DNA of 64,000 nucleotides from Bacteroidales bacterium UBA3143 (GTDB lineage Bacteria; Bacteroidota; Bacteroidia; Bacteroidales; Dysgonomonadaceae): NCBI GenBank assembly GCA_002364735.1, contig DEZB01000050.1, positions 1-64,000 on the forward strand, written 5' to 3'. The position numbers were made by a program, and so were the translations under genes. This document shows, one piece after another, positions 10,101 to 18,413 of this stretch (position 1 is the first letter of the stretch; each line of letters starts with the position of its first letter). A model generated the notes under the pieces. The model did no database searches and was not told the origin of the DNA. It saw only the letters and a list, made by a program, of their open reading frames with translations.

Positions 10101-11040
10101 GTGGGTTAGCACCAAAGCGGGCTACCACCACTCCACCAACTACCTCTGCACCATCTTTATCCAAAGCACCCCTTCGGGTAGCAGGTCCCAATGATACAAT
10201 GCCGATATCTTTAATACGGATTGGCACATTATCTTGAACAGCTACTACAGCCTTCTCTATATCTACGGTGCTCTTTACATAGCCCAATCCACGCACAAGG
10301 TATTCAGCTTGGTTTACTTCTATGGTTTTTGCACCAACATCTCTGTTCGACTTTTGCACCGCATCCATCACTTTGTGTAGCGGTATATTGTACGCTTTCA
10401 GTGCATCGGGGTTTACATCAACTTGATATTCCTGTACAAATCCACCAATAGAAGCTACCTCTGAAACACCCTCGGTAGCATTTAGTCCATATTTGACATA
10501 GAAGTCCTGCACAGTACGTATTTCGTGTAAATCCCATCCACCAGTGGGGTTTCCTTCTTTGTCACGCCCTTCAAGTGTGTACCAATAAACCTGCCCCAAA
10601 GCAGTAGCATCAGGACCTAATGAAGGTTGCACACCATCAGGCAATAAGTTAGATGGCAACGAGCTCAGCTTTTCCAATATGCGCGAACGCGACCAATAAA
10701 ACTCAACATCTTCTTCGAAAATGATGAATATGCTGGAAAAACCAAAGATAGAAGAACTACGGATAGATTTTACACCAGGGATACCTAACAAATAGGTGGT
10801 GAGGGGATAAGATACCTGATCTTCGATATCCTGTGGCGAACGCCCCATCCACTCGGTAAATACTATTTGTTGGTTCTCTCCAATATCAGGAATAGCATCT
10901 ACAGGAACTGGATCTCGTGGAAGAATGCCCTCATTCCAATTGAAGGGAGCCGTTGACAACCCCCAAACAATTAGCAGAACCAAAAGCAAGAAGGTTACTA
11001 ATTGATTATTAAGAAAATACTTTATAATTCTATTTAGCAT
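7165..11040 (-). CDS. cusA: CusA/CzcA family heavy-metal RND efflux pump
   Basis: At 1291 residues it is longer than the usual ~1040 for the HME-RND family. The core is clear: first TM helix near 10-27, periplasmic porter segments with IPDIGENQQIVFTEWMGRSPQD, a first TM bundle near 370-560, and a second bundle near 1120-1285 containing LFGIATDDGVLMATYLDQ. The extra length lies in an insertion with several TM helices near 555-700 and a periplasmic insert near 815-870. It should use the proton gradient to expel Cu(I)/Ag(I) from the periplasm, with the two downstream gene products. Metal preference is inferred from the adaptor's copper-type domains. Confidence 0.92.
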   Translation of the reverse strand: MLNRIIKYFLNNQLVTFLLLVLLIVWGLSTAPFNWNEGILPRDPVPVDAIPDIGENQQIVFTEWMGRSPQDIEDQVSYPLTTYLLGIPGVKSIRSSSIFGFSSIFIIFEEDVEFYWSRSRILEKLSSLPSNLLPDGVQPSLGPDATALGQVYWYTLEGRDKEGNPTGGWDLHEIRTVQDFYVKYGLNATEGVSEVASIGGFVQEYQVDVNPDALKAYNIPLHKVMDAVQKSNRDVGAKTIEVNQAEYLVRGLGYVKSTVDIEKAVVAVQDNVPIRIKDIGIVSLGPATRRGALDKDGAEVVGGVVVARFGANPLQVINNVKDKIDEIAPGLPKKTLANGVESQLTIVPFYDRSGLIYETLGTLEEAISLQILIVILVVIVMVYNLRASFLISSLLPIAVLMVFIAMRYFHVDANIVALSGIAIAIGTMVDLGVILSENIIKHIDEAPAGQKLKITIYNGASEVSSAILTAVSTTVVSFIPVFTMQAAEGKLFGPLAFTKTFALIAALIVSLLIMPTLAYWFFGVKIKNNKIRKWLNIALIPVGLVVLIAGYTWAGLILLAFGIVGVVKEYGVVERYNLVKTENDENSQSTLQQRMQSFALWLLEYAEVIIVVIGVVWLLAKYWLPLGAAKSLMTNVLFVSLLVVIILGFFILLEYFYKSILSWCLNHKVTFLLIPTFLILFGVVTWMGFSNMFGFVAKGFDTVGWNIRTTKVWSGLTHTFPAIGKEFMPSLNEGSFLLMPTSMPHSGFEYNRKVLGQLDMLLTNIPEVELTVGKLGRVESALDPAPISMYENVINYHPEYMLNENGHRIRFKVDKNDRFILNTGDTLSNEEALHIGVNFDQLTPDRKGNYYRNWRPEIKSPDDIWNEIVRVARIPGVTSAPKLQPIETRLVMLQTGMRAPMGIKVYGPNLSIIEEFGLQLEEVLRDVPSVKAEAVFAERIVGKPYLHLNINRDEISRYGLNVEDVQQTIETAIGGMEITSTVEGRERFPVRVRYPRELRDNPETLGKILIATPTGAQVPISQIVDFEYVRGPQAIKSEETFLVGYVLFDKRDGFSEGVVVDDAQKAIQARIDSGDLNVPSGVSYKFSGSYENQIRAEKRLSIIVPLVLVIVFLILFFQFKSVTTSLMVFSGIAMAFSGGFLMIWLYGQGWFVDFSLFGTNMRDLFQMDTINLSVAVWVGFIALFGIATDDGVLMATYLDQSFDRRKTDNLKGIRAAVVEAGYRRIKPAAMTSATTIIALLPILTSTGRGADIMIPMAIPAFGGMIFAAVTYFIVPVLYSLREERKLKKIQS

Positions 11041-11221
11041 TATGTTATTAGTTTAATAGGATGGTTACTCAAACACTCTTATGTTATAATAATATTAAAC
11101 ACAAGAAGTTCATGATAATCACATGTTTGTGGAGTGTTTCACAGAGACAGTTAAATACCTCTGAGGTTATAATCCACAGGTTCCTACAACAAAACGAGTT
11201 GCAAGAAAAACTAATAATGGG

Positions 11222-11665
11222 CTAAAGTCGATATACGCTGATAAGCGAAAGGAAGTCGAGGGTTTTTATATAAAACCCAGAAGAGGGGAAATTGAAAAAG
11301 CTTTTAATTGTTGTCTCTGGAGCAGTTAAATTAATAAGAGAATTAAGTGCAAACCACCCAGGAATGAAAGTTGATTCAGTTGGTGTTTGAATAGATTGAG
11401 AGCTAATAGAAATGAAATTATCTGTAACAACTTCTACATCTGTAACAGTGCAACAGCTACTTCCAGACTCAATAAGTTTGAAAAATTGGAATTTAGCATT
11501 TTCGATATCACCTGCTTCGACAGACGAGCAACACATATTGTCATTGCTCTTCACACCCATGTTGAGCGACATCAATTCATCTCCACAAAAATGCAAAGAA
11601 AGAATTGGATGCACACTAAACGTAAGCATCATAAGCAGTAATATGGATGTCAAAATCCGTTTCAT
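11222..11665 (-). CDS. Small Cys-rich exported protein (HYC_CC_PP-like)
   Basis: A 147-residue protein with an N-terminal signal peptide (about 1-22). It has the pattern LHFCGDEL...MCCSS...SSCCTV, which matches small HYC_CC_PP proteins found beside Bacteroidota Cus/Czc operons. The paired cysteines suggest metal binding in the periplasm (inference). It lies 181 bp upstream of the pump gene, same strand, behind a good promoter box, and may be the first gene of the metal-efflux transcript. Confidence 0.7.
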   Translation of the reverse strand: MKRILTSILLLMMLTFSVHPILSLHFCGDELMSLNMGVKSNDNMCCSSVEAGDIENAKFQFFKLIESGSSCCTVTDVEVVTDNFISISSQSIQTPTESTFIPGWFALNSLINLTAPETTIKSFFNFPSSGFYIKTLDFLSLISVYRL

Positions 11666-11693
11666 TTCTTCTTTCTTATCTTTCTTAGAAAAT

Positions 11694-11701
11694 CAAAAGT
11701 A
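11694..11701 (-). promoter_or_regulatory. Bacteroidota -7 box (TACTTTTG, minus strand)
   Basis: A perfect TAnnTTTG match read on the minus strand, about 28 nt before the ATG of the Cys-rich protein that heads the copper operon. No convincing -33 element was found. Confidence 0.45.
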
Positions 11702-11981
11702 ATCAATTATATTGATAGATAAAAATACAACGTTTCGAATGTGACTTTTGTTTTTAATGGGAATAAAAAAGCACGATCTAAGTTTGTCAATTGATAATGA
11801 GACTATCAAATAACAATCAAATTTATCAATTCACACACTGACAATGCACTCAAATTGATAAACGGGAAAGTTGTTTTGGCTTTGTGGATGCTCTATTTGC
11901 AAAATAAATTATCTACAATGTCTCAATGACAACTCAATTAATAGCTGTTTTTCTCAACAATCACTGATTCGTTACTACTTT

Positions 11982-12203
11982 TGCAACACAGGTCAATGAA
12001 TATTGTCACAGCAGTTGCTTTTCACCCGAATAGGTAAAGTAGAATTGACAAGTAAGAGCTACTTCACCTACATAGGTTTTTTCATTCTGACTTTGCAGAA
12101 CTATAAAACCTGCTTAGGTGAAATAGCGATGCGAAAGCAATTTCATCAAACCTGAACAGGTGAAACAGTGTTGCCGATGCAGTTCTTTCTCACCTGCGTG
12201 ACA
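11982..12203. repeat. Array of 12-bp palindromes with exact 42-bp spacing
   Basis: Boxes of the form ACCTGnnnAGGT start at 12024, 12066, 12108 and 12150. Degenerate boxes fall in phase at 11982 (TGCAACACAGGT) and 12192 (ACCTGCGTGACA). Every step is 42 bp. The boxes at 12024 and 12066 are preceded by TTC (TTCACC...AGGT), while those at 12108 and 12150 are followed by GAAA, so the outer asymmetric bases flip orientation half-way. The ~30-bp intervals are unrelated in sequence. No coding frame explains the period. Confidence 0.85.
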
Positions 12204-12531
12204 ATTTGAGTAACAGCAGTACAATTGTTTATAAAATCTGAAGTAAATAGAGTAAACAAACACCCAAAACAAGTAGAATCTTTTGAACTTGGAGTAAAGG
12301 AACGTCGGGAAGGGATTATTTCTTTTGCAGTTATAGTAATTGTGAAGGTGTAGTGGCTAAAACGACTTACTAATGAAGTAAACGAACGGCAAGCTTTAAT
12401 AAACTCAAATGTTTTAAAGAATAACACAATAATGAATTAGTATTGCTTTCATTGATCAAATAGTAATGCCAATCATGTCATTGCTTATATTTATTTTTTT
12501 ACCTTTGATGAAACTTAAAAACAAACTAACA

Positions 12532-13758
12532 ATGTATCGAATTTATTATTTTATTGTGGTAGCAATTGCTTTTAGCCTAAGTAGTCCACTTCAAGCACAG
12601 AATAGTGCCTCAGACAGACAATTCACAACAGATCTTGCTTACAAAATATCTGAACCCGTTCTACGAAACATGGCTAAAGGTGAATTGAAAAAGAATATGC
12701 AAATAGAAGTTAGTCCACACTGGTATGATGGTCGCAACAAAGATGTAACCTATATGGAAGCTTTTGGTAGACTAATGGCAGGTATCGCCCCATGGCTTAA
12801 TCTTCCAGACGATGACACAGCAGAAGGAAAACAGCGCAAACAGCTTCGTGAATGGGCACTAAAAAGTTATGCACATGCAGTTGACCCTGAAAGTCCAGAT
12901 TATTTATTGTGGCGAAAAGAAGGACAGCCATTAGTTGACGCAGCATTTATTGCACAAAGCTTCATTCGCGCACCCGAACGTTTGTGGGAGCCATTGGATG
13001 ACGTAACTAAGCAACGATATATTGAAGAGTTTACTCTTCTTCGCCGTGTTGACCCACCCTATAACAACTGGTTACTTTTCTCCGCAACCATTGAGGCATT
13101 TATGATGTCGGTAGACGCACCTTATGATGCTTACCGCATACATTCAGCTTTACGTAAAACAAATGAATGGTATGTAGGCGATGGCTTTTATGCCGATGGC
13201 GAGCACTTTCGTTTTGATTATTACAATAGCTATGTGATTCAACCCATGTATTTGGAAGTATTGGAGATTTGCATCAACAAAAAAACGATTGCAAAACAAG
13301 AAGAATTAGATGTAGCTAAAGCACGTATTCAACGCTATTCTACAATAATAGAACGTCTCATTTCTCCCGAGGCTTCTTTTCCTGCTTTTGGAAGATCTAT
13401 CACCTATCGCTCTGGTGCATTTCAAGCTTTGGCTTTAATTAGTTGGAAAGAGATGCTCCCCAAAGAATTGACAGAAGGACAGGTTAGAAATGGTTTGACA
13501 AGCGTTATGCGACGCATGTTTTCGCACGAAAACAACTTCAACAAAAAAGGATTTCTTCAATTAGGCTTTGTGGGACATCAACCAGAACTCTCTGATGGAT
13601 ATACCAACAATGGTAGTCTATACTTAACATCTTTCTCTCTACTACCTCTCGGCTTGCCTGCCAATCATTCTTTCTGGACAACTTCTGCCGAAGATTGGAC
13701 AGCTAAAAAGGCGTGGAGTGAACAAGCGTTTCCAAAAGATGGCGCAATGAAAGAATGA
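12532..13758 (+). CDS. DUF2264 domain-containing protein, exported
   Basis: With this start it has 408 residues: MYRIYYF leads into a hydrophobic signal segment ending LQAQ. In-frame ATGs at 12508 (MKLKNK, a stronger positively charged n-region) and 12466 are possible alternatives. The mature part matches the DUF2264 family, an (alpha/alpha)-barrel-like fold related to glycoside hydrolases and lyases, with family-typical WRKEGQPLVDAAFIA and YNNWLLFSATIEAF segments. It precedes a GH29 alpha-L-fucosidase by 28 bp on the same strand, so a shared role in degrading a fucose-containing glycan is plausible. The substrate is unknown. Confidence 0.82.
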   Translation: MYRIYYFIVVAIAFSLSSPLQAQNSASDRQFTTDLAYKISEPVLRNMAKGELKKNMQIEVSPHWYDGRNKDVTYMEAFGRLMAGIAPWLNLPDDDTAEGKQRKQLREWALKSYAHAVDPESPDYLLWRKEGQPLVDAAFIAQSFIRAPERLWEPLDDVTKQRYIEEFTLLRRVDPPYNNWLLFSATIEAFMMSVDAPYDAYRIHSALRKTNEWYVGDGFYADGEHFRFDYYNSYVIQPMYLEVLEICINKKTIAKQEELDVAKARIQRYSTIIERLISPEASFPAFGRSITYRSGAFQALALISWKEMLPKELTEGQVRNGLTSVMRRMFSHENNFNKKGFLQLGFVGHQPELSDGYTNNGSLYLTSFSLLPLGLPANHSFWTTSAEDWTAKKAWSEQAFPKDGAMKE

Positions 13759-13786
13759 TAGATTTTGAAATTACAAATTATTACAT

Positions 13787-15175
13787 GTGATGAATAAATA
13801 CAAAAAAATATTTACTGGAATAGCATTTGTGCTTTTCACTTCTTCTCTTTTTGCTCAAGAAGGTTTCGTTCATAAAGAATCAAGCCAATATGTTTGGCCA
13901 ACAGAGGAGAATTTACTGAACAAACTTGACGATTGGCAAGACCTCAAGTTTGGTGTGTTGTTTCATTGGGGATTGTATTCCGTTCCAGGAATTGTGGAGT
14001 CGTGGTCGATTTGCTCCGAAGATGAAGATTGGATTCCACGAGATAGTACAATTGCTTACACAAATTACAAAAAGGATTATTGGGAGCTTATCAATAAGTT
14101 TAATCCCACACAATTCAATCCTGAACAATGGGCACAAGTAACCAAAGATGCGGGTATGAAATACATGATATTTACTACTAAGCATCACGATGGCTTTAAC
14201 CTGTTCAACACCAAACAAACCGATTTCTCCATTATGCATGGAGCATTTAAAGACAATCCACGTGCAGATGTTACCAAACATATCCTTGATGCTTTCCGTA
14301 AACAAGACTTTATGGTAGGAACTTACTTTTCGAAACCAGATTGGCATTCCGATTACTATTGGTGGAGACGTTACGCTACCGCAACTCGAAATGTAAATTA
14401 TAAAATAGATAAACATCCACAGCAGTGGGAGAAGTTTCAAAAATTCACATACAATCAGATTGAAGAACTAATGACTGGCTATGGAGATATAGACATTCTT
14501 TGGTTAGACGGAGGTTGGGTTGCAGCGCCACGACAAGATATAAAAATGGATAAGATAGCTGAAATGAGCCGTTCTCATCAACCCGATTTGTTGATTGTCG
14601 ATCGCACCATACATGGGAAATATGAAAACTACCTGACCCCTGAACGATCCGTTCCTGACACCCAATTACCATTCCCGTGGGAAAGTTGCATCACACTGAG
14701 CAACGACTGGGGATGGACTCCCAATGCGCCTTACAAATCGGCTCAAAAAGTGATCAATACGCTCATCGAAATTACTGCAAAGGGGGGATGTCTACTTTTA
14801 GGAGTTGGTCCAACACCAGAAGGAGTGATTGAACAGGAAGCTACTGTCATCTTAAAAGACGTAGGCGAATGGCTAAAAGTAAATGGTAAAGGAATATACA
14901 ATACCCGAATAACAAGTGATTATCAAAGTGAAGACATATGGTTCACGGCTGATAAAAACAATAAAAGTATTTATGCCATTTATGCACTTCCAGAAAGCCA
15001 AAAGCTAACCAATGTGATTGAATGGGAAGGAAACCCGCCAGCTAAAGGTGCAAAAATGGTTCTTTTGCAAAACAATAAACCTGTAAAATGGACAACCGAA
15101 GGAACCAAAACAAAAATATTCTTACCGAAGAATCTTAAGAATGAACCTTTGGTATTTTCATATGATGTTCTATAA
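13787..15175 (+). CDS. Alpha-L-fucosidase (glycoside hydrolase family 29), exported
   Basis: A 462-residue enzyme with a signal peptide ending SLFAQ (about 1-24). The GH29 catalytic barrel shows FGVLFHWGLYSVPG, MIFTTKHHDGFNLFNTKQTD and DIDILWLDGGW. The aspartate in the last motif is the position expected for the nucleophile. A short beta-sandwich C-terminal domain follows (about 370-462). It would hydrolyse terminal alpha-L-fucosyl linkages in the periplasm. It forms a two-gene unit with the DUF2264 gene and no SusCD pair is present, so it is not a complete polysaccharide utilisation locus within the window. Confidence 0.9.
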   Translation: MMNKYKKIFTGIAFVLFTSSLFAQEGFVHKESSQYVWPTEENLLNKLDDWQDLKFGVLFHWGLYSVPGIVESWSICSEDEDWIPRDSTIAYTNYKKDYWELINKFNPTQFNPEQWAQVTKDAGMKYMIFTTKHHDGFNLFNTKQTDFSIMHGAFKDNPRADVTKHILDAFRKQDFMVGTYFSKPDWHSDYYWWRRYATATRNVNYKIDKHPQQWEKFQKFTYNQIEELMTGYGDIDILWLDGGWVAAPRQDIKMDKIAEMSRSHQPDLLIVDRTIHGKYENYLTPERSVPDTQLPFPWESCITLSNDWGWTPNAPYKSAQKVINTLIEITAKGGCLLLGVGPTPEGVIEQEATVILKDVGEWLKVNGKGIYNTRITSDYQSEDIWFTADKNNKSIYAIYALPESQKLTNVIEWEGNPPAKGAKMVLLQNNKPVKWTTEGTKTKIFLPKNLKNEPLVFSYDVL

Positions 15176-15197
15176 GATTTTTATTGGTACAAAATAT

Positions 15198-16679
15198 TTA
15201 TTGTCTCACTATTTCCACCCTGCGTAATCCTCTGTAACTCGGAATACTTTTTAACTCTTTCAAGTATTCAATGGTGGTCTCTGCAGTGGGTTTAAATAAT
15301 CCTTGACCTGGATCTTTGTGATCGTACGTGTAAACTGTAGCCATATAATCATTCATTACTACCGAATACATTTTGTCCATATCTAATGTATTGCCTTCTA
15401 CAGTAAAAAGTTCCACATCTTTTAGTTTACCCTCAGAAGAAAGTATATAACGTGTAGTCATTCCTGAAGGAATAATAGGCGAATCATCATCGAGAGAGTA
15501 AGCACTCAGTAACAAATTGCGTATTTCGTGTCCCGAAAGATTGAACTGCACTATTTCGTTGCCAAACGGGTCCATTTCATACACATTTTTGGTAAATATT
15601 GGTCCTTTGGCAAGAAACGAAGCGCGAATACCGCCAGGGTTGATTAGGGCAATGTCTTTTCCTGTTGCAATACGCAGTGCATCTGTCATTAAGTATCCCA
15701 ATTCTTTTTTTGATGAGAAATCATCTTCGGCTACTGCTACAGTTTCGGTCATTGCAGGATTGCTATTATAAGTATCTACCATTGCTTGTATATCGGGACG
15801 AATGTTTCCTTTATTTCCGACAGTAAGTAAATCCATTTCTCTCATTACTTTTCCATCTGGATTAATCGAAAGCTTAATGAGTGTTGCATAATTAAGTCTT
15901 CGTTGGGCTTGCGTGATCATAATATCATTGTGAATTTGATCTGTGTCAATCTTTGTATGAGAATGGCCACCTATGATTAAATCTACTACGCCTGTAGGCA
16001 ATTGGTTGGCAAGCATCACATCATTTTCGAATCCGAAATGATTTAGCATTACAAATACATCACTACTATCCTTTAAGAAGAGATATTCATTGGCTTTTAC
16101 CATTGGATCTATAAATGCAAAACCTTTCACATTATCGGGATGCGTGTCGGGTATACCTTTGCTATTAACCTGCAAAACAGAAAGAAAGGCCAATTTAAAT
16201 CCATTGGGAGTTTCTACTATTTTATATGGTTTGATGCGAAAGTCAGCATCTTTTGGCATTTCAATATTCGCACAAAGAAAATCGAAATTGGCTTTATGAG
16301 TGATGTGTTCAAATCCTTTTAAACGAGAATCAAATTCGTGATTGCCCACTGCCGACATGTCAAATTTTAGTGTATTCATCAGTTCAATTATGGGCATTCC
16401 TTTTTCAGGATATTGGTCATTTACAGGATTGCCAGTTTGATTATCTCCACCAGAAACAAGTATCAGATCAGGATAAATATTCCTTAAGCTATCAACCATA
16501 AATGCCAATCGCGGGAAATTATCGAGTGCTGCATGCATATCATTTACAGCAAGTATTTCTATTGTTTTGGTGGTCGGTTGTTCTAATACTTTGCGGCTTG
16601 TTCCGCAGCTTATTAAAAGAGCAGTACTCAGCAACAAAACACCATAAATTGTTTTTTGTATTGATAAAATTGTTTTCAT
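15198..16679 (-). CDS. 5'-nucleotidase / bifunctional metallophosphatase lipoprotein
   Basis: A 493-residue protein with a lipoprotein signal (LLISCG, Cys near residue 25). An N-terminal calcineurin-like metallophosphatase domain shows VNDMHAALDNFPR, SGGDNQTGNP, VGNHEFD and GGHSHTKID. A C-terminal 5_nucleotid_C domain shows DALRIATGKDIALINPGGIR and the substrate loop YEMDPFGNE. UshA-like enzymes remove phosphate from extracellular nucleotides. Most such proteins have D-x-H-G in the first motif; here it is DMHA, the catalytic D and H being kept. The start overlaps the upstream small gene by 4 bp, so the two are probably translationally coupled. Confidence 0.9.
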   Translation of the reverse strand: MKTILSIQKTIYGVLLLSTALLISCGTSRKVLEQPTTKTIEILAVNDMHAALDNFPRLAFMVDSLRNIYPDLILVSGGDNQTGNPVNDQYPEKGMPIIELMNTLKFDMSAVGNHEFDSRLKGFEHITHKANFDFLCANIEMPKDADFRIKPYKIVETPNGFKLAFLSVLQVNSKGIPDTHPDNVKGFAFIDPMVKANEYLFLKDSSDVFVMLNHFGFENDVMLANQLPTGVVDLIIGGHSHTKIDTDQIHNDIMITQAQRRLNYATLIKLSINPDGKVMREMDLLTVGNKGNIRPDIQAMVDTYNSNPAMTETVAVAEDDFSSKKELGYLMTDALRIATGKDIALINPGGIRASFLAKGPIFTKNVYEMDPFGNEIVQFNLSGHEIRNLLLSAYSLDDDSPIIPSGMTTRYILSSEGKLKDVELFTVEGNTLDMDKMYSVVMNDYMATVYTYDHKDPGQGLFKPTAETTIEYLKELKSIPSYRGLRRVEIVRQ

Positions 16680-16885
16680 AAATGTTTTTCTTTAGATTTT
16701 ATATATAGGTGATTACCTTCTGTTAGTTCACCGTCATGAGCGACATTGTTTCCATAGGCATCATTCACAATAGGTAAAATTGCAGGTAACTTTTTACTGT
16801 GTTTCACATAATAAGCTCTCAAGACATCTTTCACTGTTGCTCCATAAAATATTGTCATTTCCTCATCGTTACAAAATATCTTCAT
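16676..16885 (-). CDS. Small protein coupled to the 5'-nucleotidase, possible beta-grasp fold
   Basis: A 69-residue cytosolic-looking protein with no signal peptide. The pattern of strands and the turn (MKIFCNDEEMTIFYGATVKDVL, then a charged helix, then DGELTEGNHLYIK) resembles a ubiquitin/ThiS-like beta-grasp layout, but no C-terminal GG is present and no family is recognised. Its stop codon overlaps the nucleotidase start (ATGA), a strong sign of a functional pair. What a small cytosolic protein does for an exported nucleotidase is not evident. Confidence 0.6.
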   Translation of the reverse strand: MKIFCNDEEMTIFYGATVKDVLRAYYVKHSKKLPAILPIVNDAYGNNVAHDGELTEGNHLYIKSKEKHL

Positions 16886-17464
16886 ATTGTTTTTCTCTGA
16901 AATAATCTTTTTAATAAATTAATGTAGTTAGGTTTGACCATACCATTAGAACAATAACAAATTTAGAAGGTATTTGGTTATTTCAATTGTGTTAATGTCT
17001 CAAAGACTTGTCATACTTTTTTGATTTGACTTATTCATCTTTTTTATTCTATTCTGTGTTTGTTATTTCTCAATAGAATAAATTTGCTACATTGTTTTTC
17101 CGCTAAACAAAGATTAATGACCGACACGCAGGTCGATCACTACAGATATTTCTTTTTATTAGACAAGGCGGACACACAGTCACTCCTCTACTATTTCACC
17201 CGCATCATTTTTTTCTGAACAAGTCGCCAGAGCCTGATGGAGGATCAAATATAAGCTTGCGTCGTTTTGCAAACTTGGTAGTGTGTAACAAGAATAAAAA
17301 ACAGGTTTTGCTAAAGCAACAGATGTATTATAGATGCTTATGAACAGATATGCATCCTATAGTTACCTGTGATGCACATCAAACATTATTTTACACAGCT
17401 ACTGTTGCAGCTAAGTGATCTATAATTAATCATTCACCCCCGTAAACTATTATAGTATAGCGCC
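16886..17464. other. Intergenic region without a recognised gene
   Basis: About 580 bp, AT-rich, upstream of the small gene/nucleotidase pair, ending at a terminator for the DUF6261 gene. A lone TTTCACCCGCAT near 17187 resembles one half of the boxes at 12.0-12.2 kb but is not in an array. No gene or RNA was recognised. Confidence 0.4.
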
Positions 17465-17493
17465 AAAAAAGCCCCAATCACAGGAATTGGGGC
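17465..17493 (-). terminator. Rho-independent terminator of the DUF6261 gene
   Basis: On the minus strand the stem GCCCCAAT/ATTGGGGC has a 7-nt loop and is followed by TTTTTT. It lies about 55 bp downstream of the DUF6261 stop codon. Confidence 0.9.
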
Positions 17494-17546
17494 CGTTAAG
17501 CATAATTTAATCTGGTACATTAAATTAAGAAATTACACAAGAAGTT

Positions 17547-18413
17547 TTAAGCCTCATTGCTTATAATAGGCAGTTGCAAATGTTCTGACGACGATGCAAC
17601 TGTCTTTTTTTGATCCATATTTTGATCAAAATCGTTTGCATTCAACATTTTTTGAACAGGTTCGCCATTGGTTGTTGTAACCTCAGTTTTGTTTTCATTA
17701 CTTTTTGCCTGAGACGTTGCACGCGTGTTTATTAATCCTCTATATCGGATCACCAACTCGTTCAATTCATCAATCAGTGGTAAGTAGTCCAACTCTTTGT
17801 TGAAGCTTTGCTCAACCGTAATTCTCATAAACAAAAGATTTAATGCATCGCGAAGAGATTTTGCAAATACTTCTGACTTCCCTTTGGGTCGTTTCGAAAT
17901 ATCATTTAGTCGCTTGGCCAATAATTCTGTTATTTGTGAATGTATACTTCGCAAATTATCCAACAGTGGTGAAAGTCCTAAAGTAGTTAATGCTGTTTCC
18001 AATTCTTCGTTTCTATCAACTTCTGCAAAAAACTGAGTAACCCTTCGATTGATTATTTCCTCATTATTGCTTCTTAAGTTGAGTAAAAAACGATCAACTG
18101 CACCTTGAGCTAAACTTACAGCCCCTTTGTCACCAATAATGAAACCTCTAACATACCCTCGTGTTTGAAACGAAATGGAAGTAGCATACAGCGTACGCTC
18201 CTTGCGCAAAGGTGACAACTCTTTGGTTACAGGGTGAGGCCCATAACGAACAGTTAGGGCTTCAATTTGCGGCTTCTCAGCTTCAAGCCGATCAAACGCA
18301 TCTTTAATTTTTAAACTCTCAGTGTCGTATTGGGCTACAACACCCATTACTCTGTCTGCGAACTCAGGAAGTTCCAGTTTTCTTAATCTTGAAAAATAAA
18401 TTTTTTCTAACAT
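17547..18413 (-). CDS. DUF6261 family protein
   Basis: A 288-residue protein, cytosolic by sequence (no signal peptide). It is almost entirely helical with many charged heptads, followed by a low-complexity polar tail after about residue 235. The layout (N-terminal RLRKLELPEF, then ...ALTTLGLSPLLDNLR) matches DUF6261 proteins, which are frequent and often multicopy in Bacteroidales and have no known function. It is monocistronic, with its own terminator and a long upstream region. Assignment rests on my recognition of the pattern, not on a search. Confidence 0.6.
   Translation of the reverse strand: MLEKIYFSRLRKLELPEFADRVMGVVAQYDTESLKIKDAFDRLEAEKPQIEALTVRYGPHPVTKELSPLRKERTLYATSISFQTRGYVRGFIIGDKGAVSLAQGAVDRFLLNLRSNNEEIINRRVTQFFAEVDRNEELETALTTLGLSPLLDNLRSIHSQITELLAKRLNDISKRPKGKSEVFAKSLRDALNLLFMRITVEQSFNKELDYLPLIDELNELVIRYRGLINTRATSQAKSNENKTEVTTTNGEPVQKMLNANDFDQNMDQKKTVASSSEHLQLPIISNEA

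Larger units (their letters stand above)
11666..12531. other. Long intergenic region between the copper operon and the DUF2264 gene
   Basis: About 850 bp without a convincing gene. The right half holds the 42-bp-spaced palindrome array. Short frames, including one on the minus strand across 12146-12427, have no signal or family resemblance. Confidence 0.5.

Noticed and set aside
11982..12203. CRISPR array
   Set aside because: The 42-bp period with unrelated intervals is superficially similar, but the conserved box is only about 12 bp, flips orientation, and no cas gene is nearby.
12146..12427. 93-residue minus-strand ORF before the DUF2264 gene
   Set aside because: Low-complexity Ser/Thr/Phe sequence, no start context, and overlaps the palindrome array.
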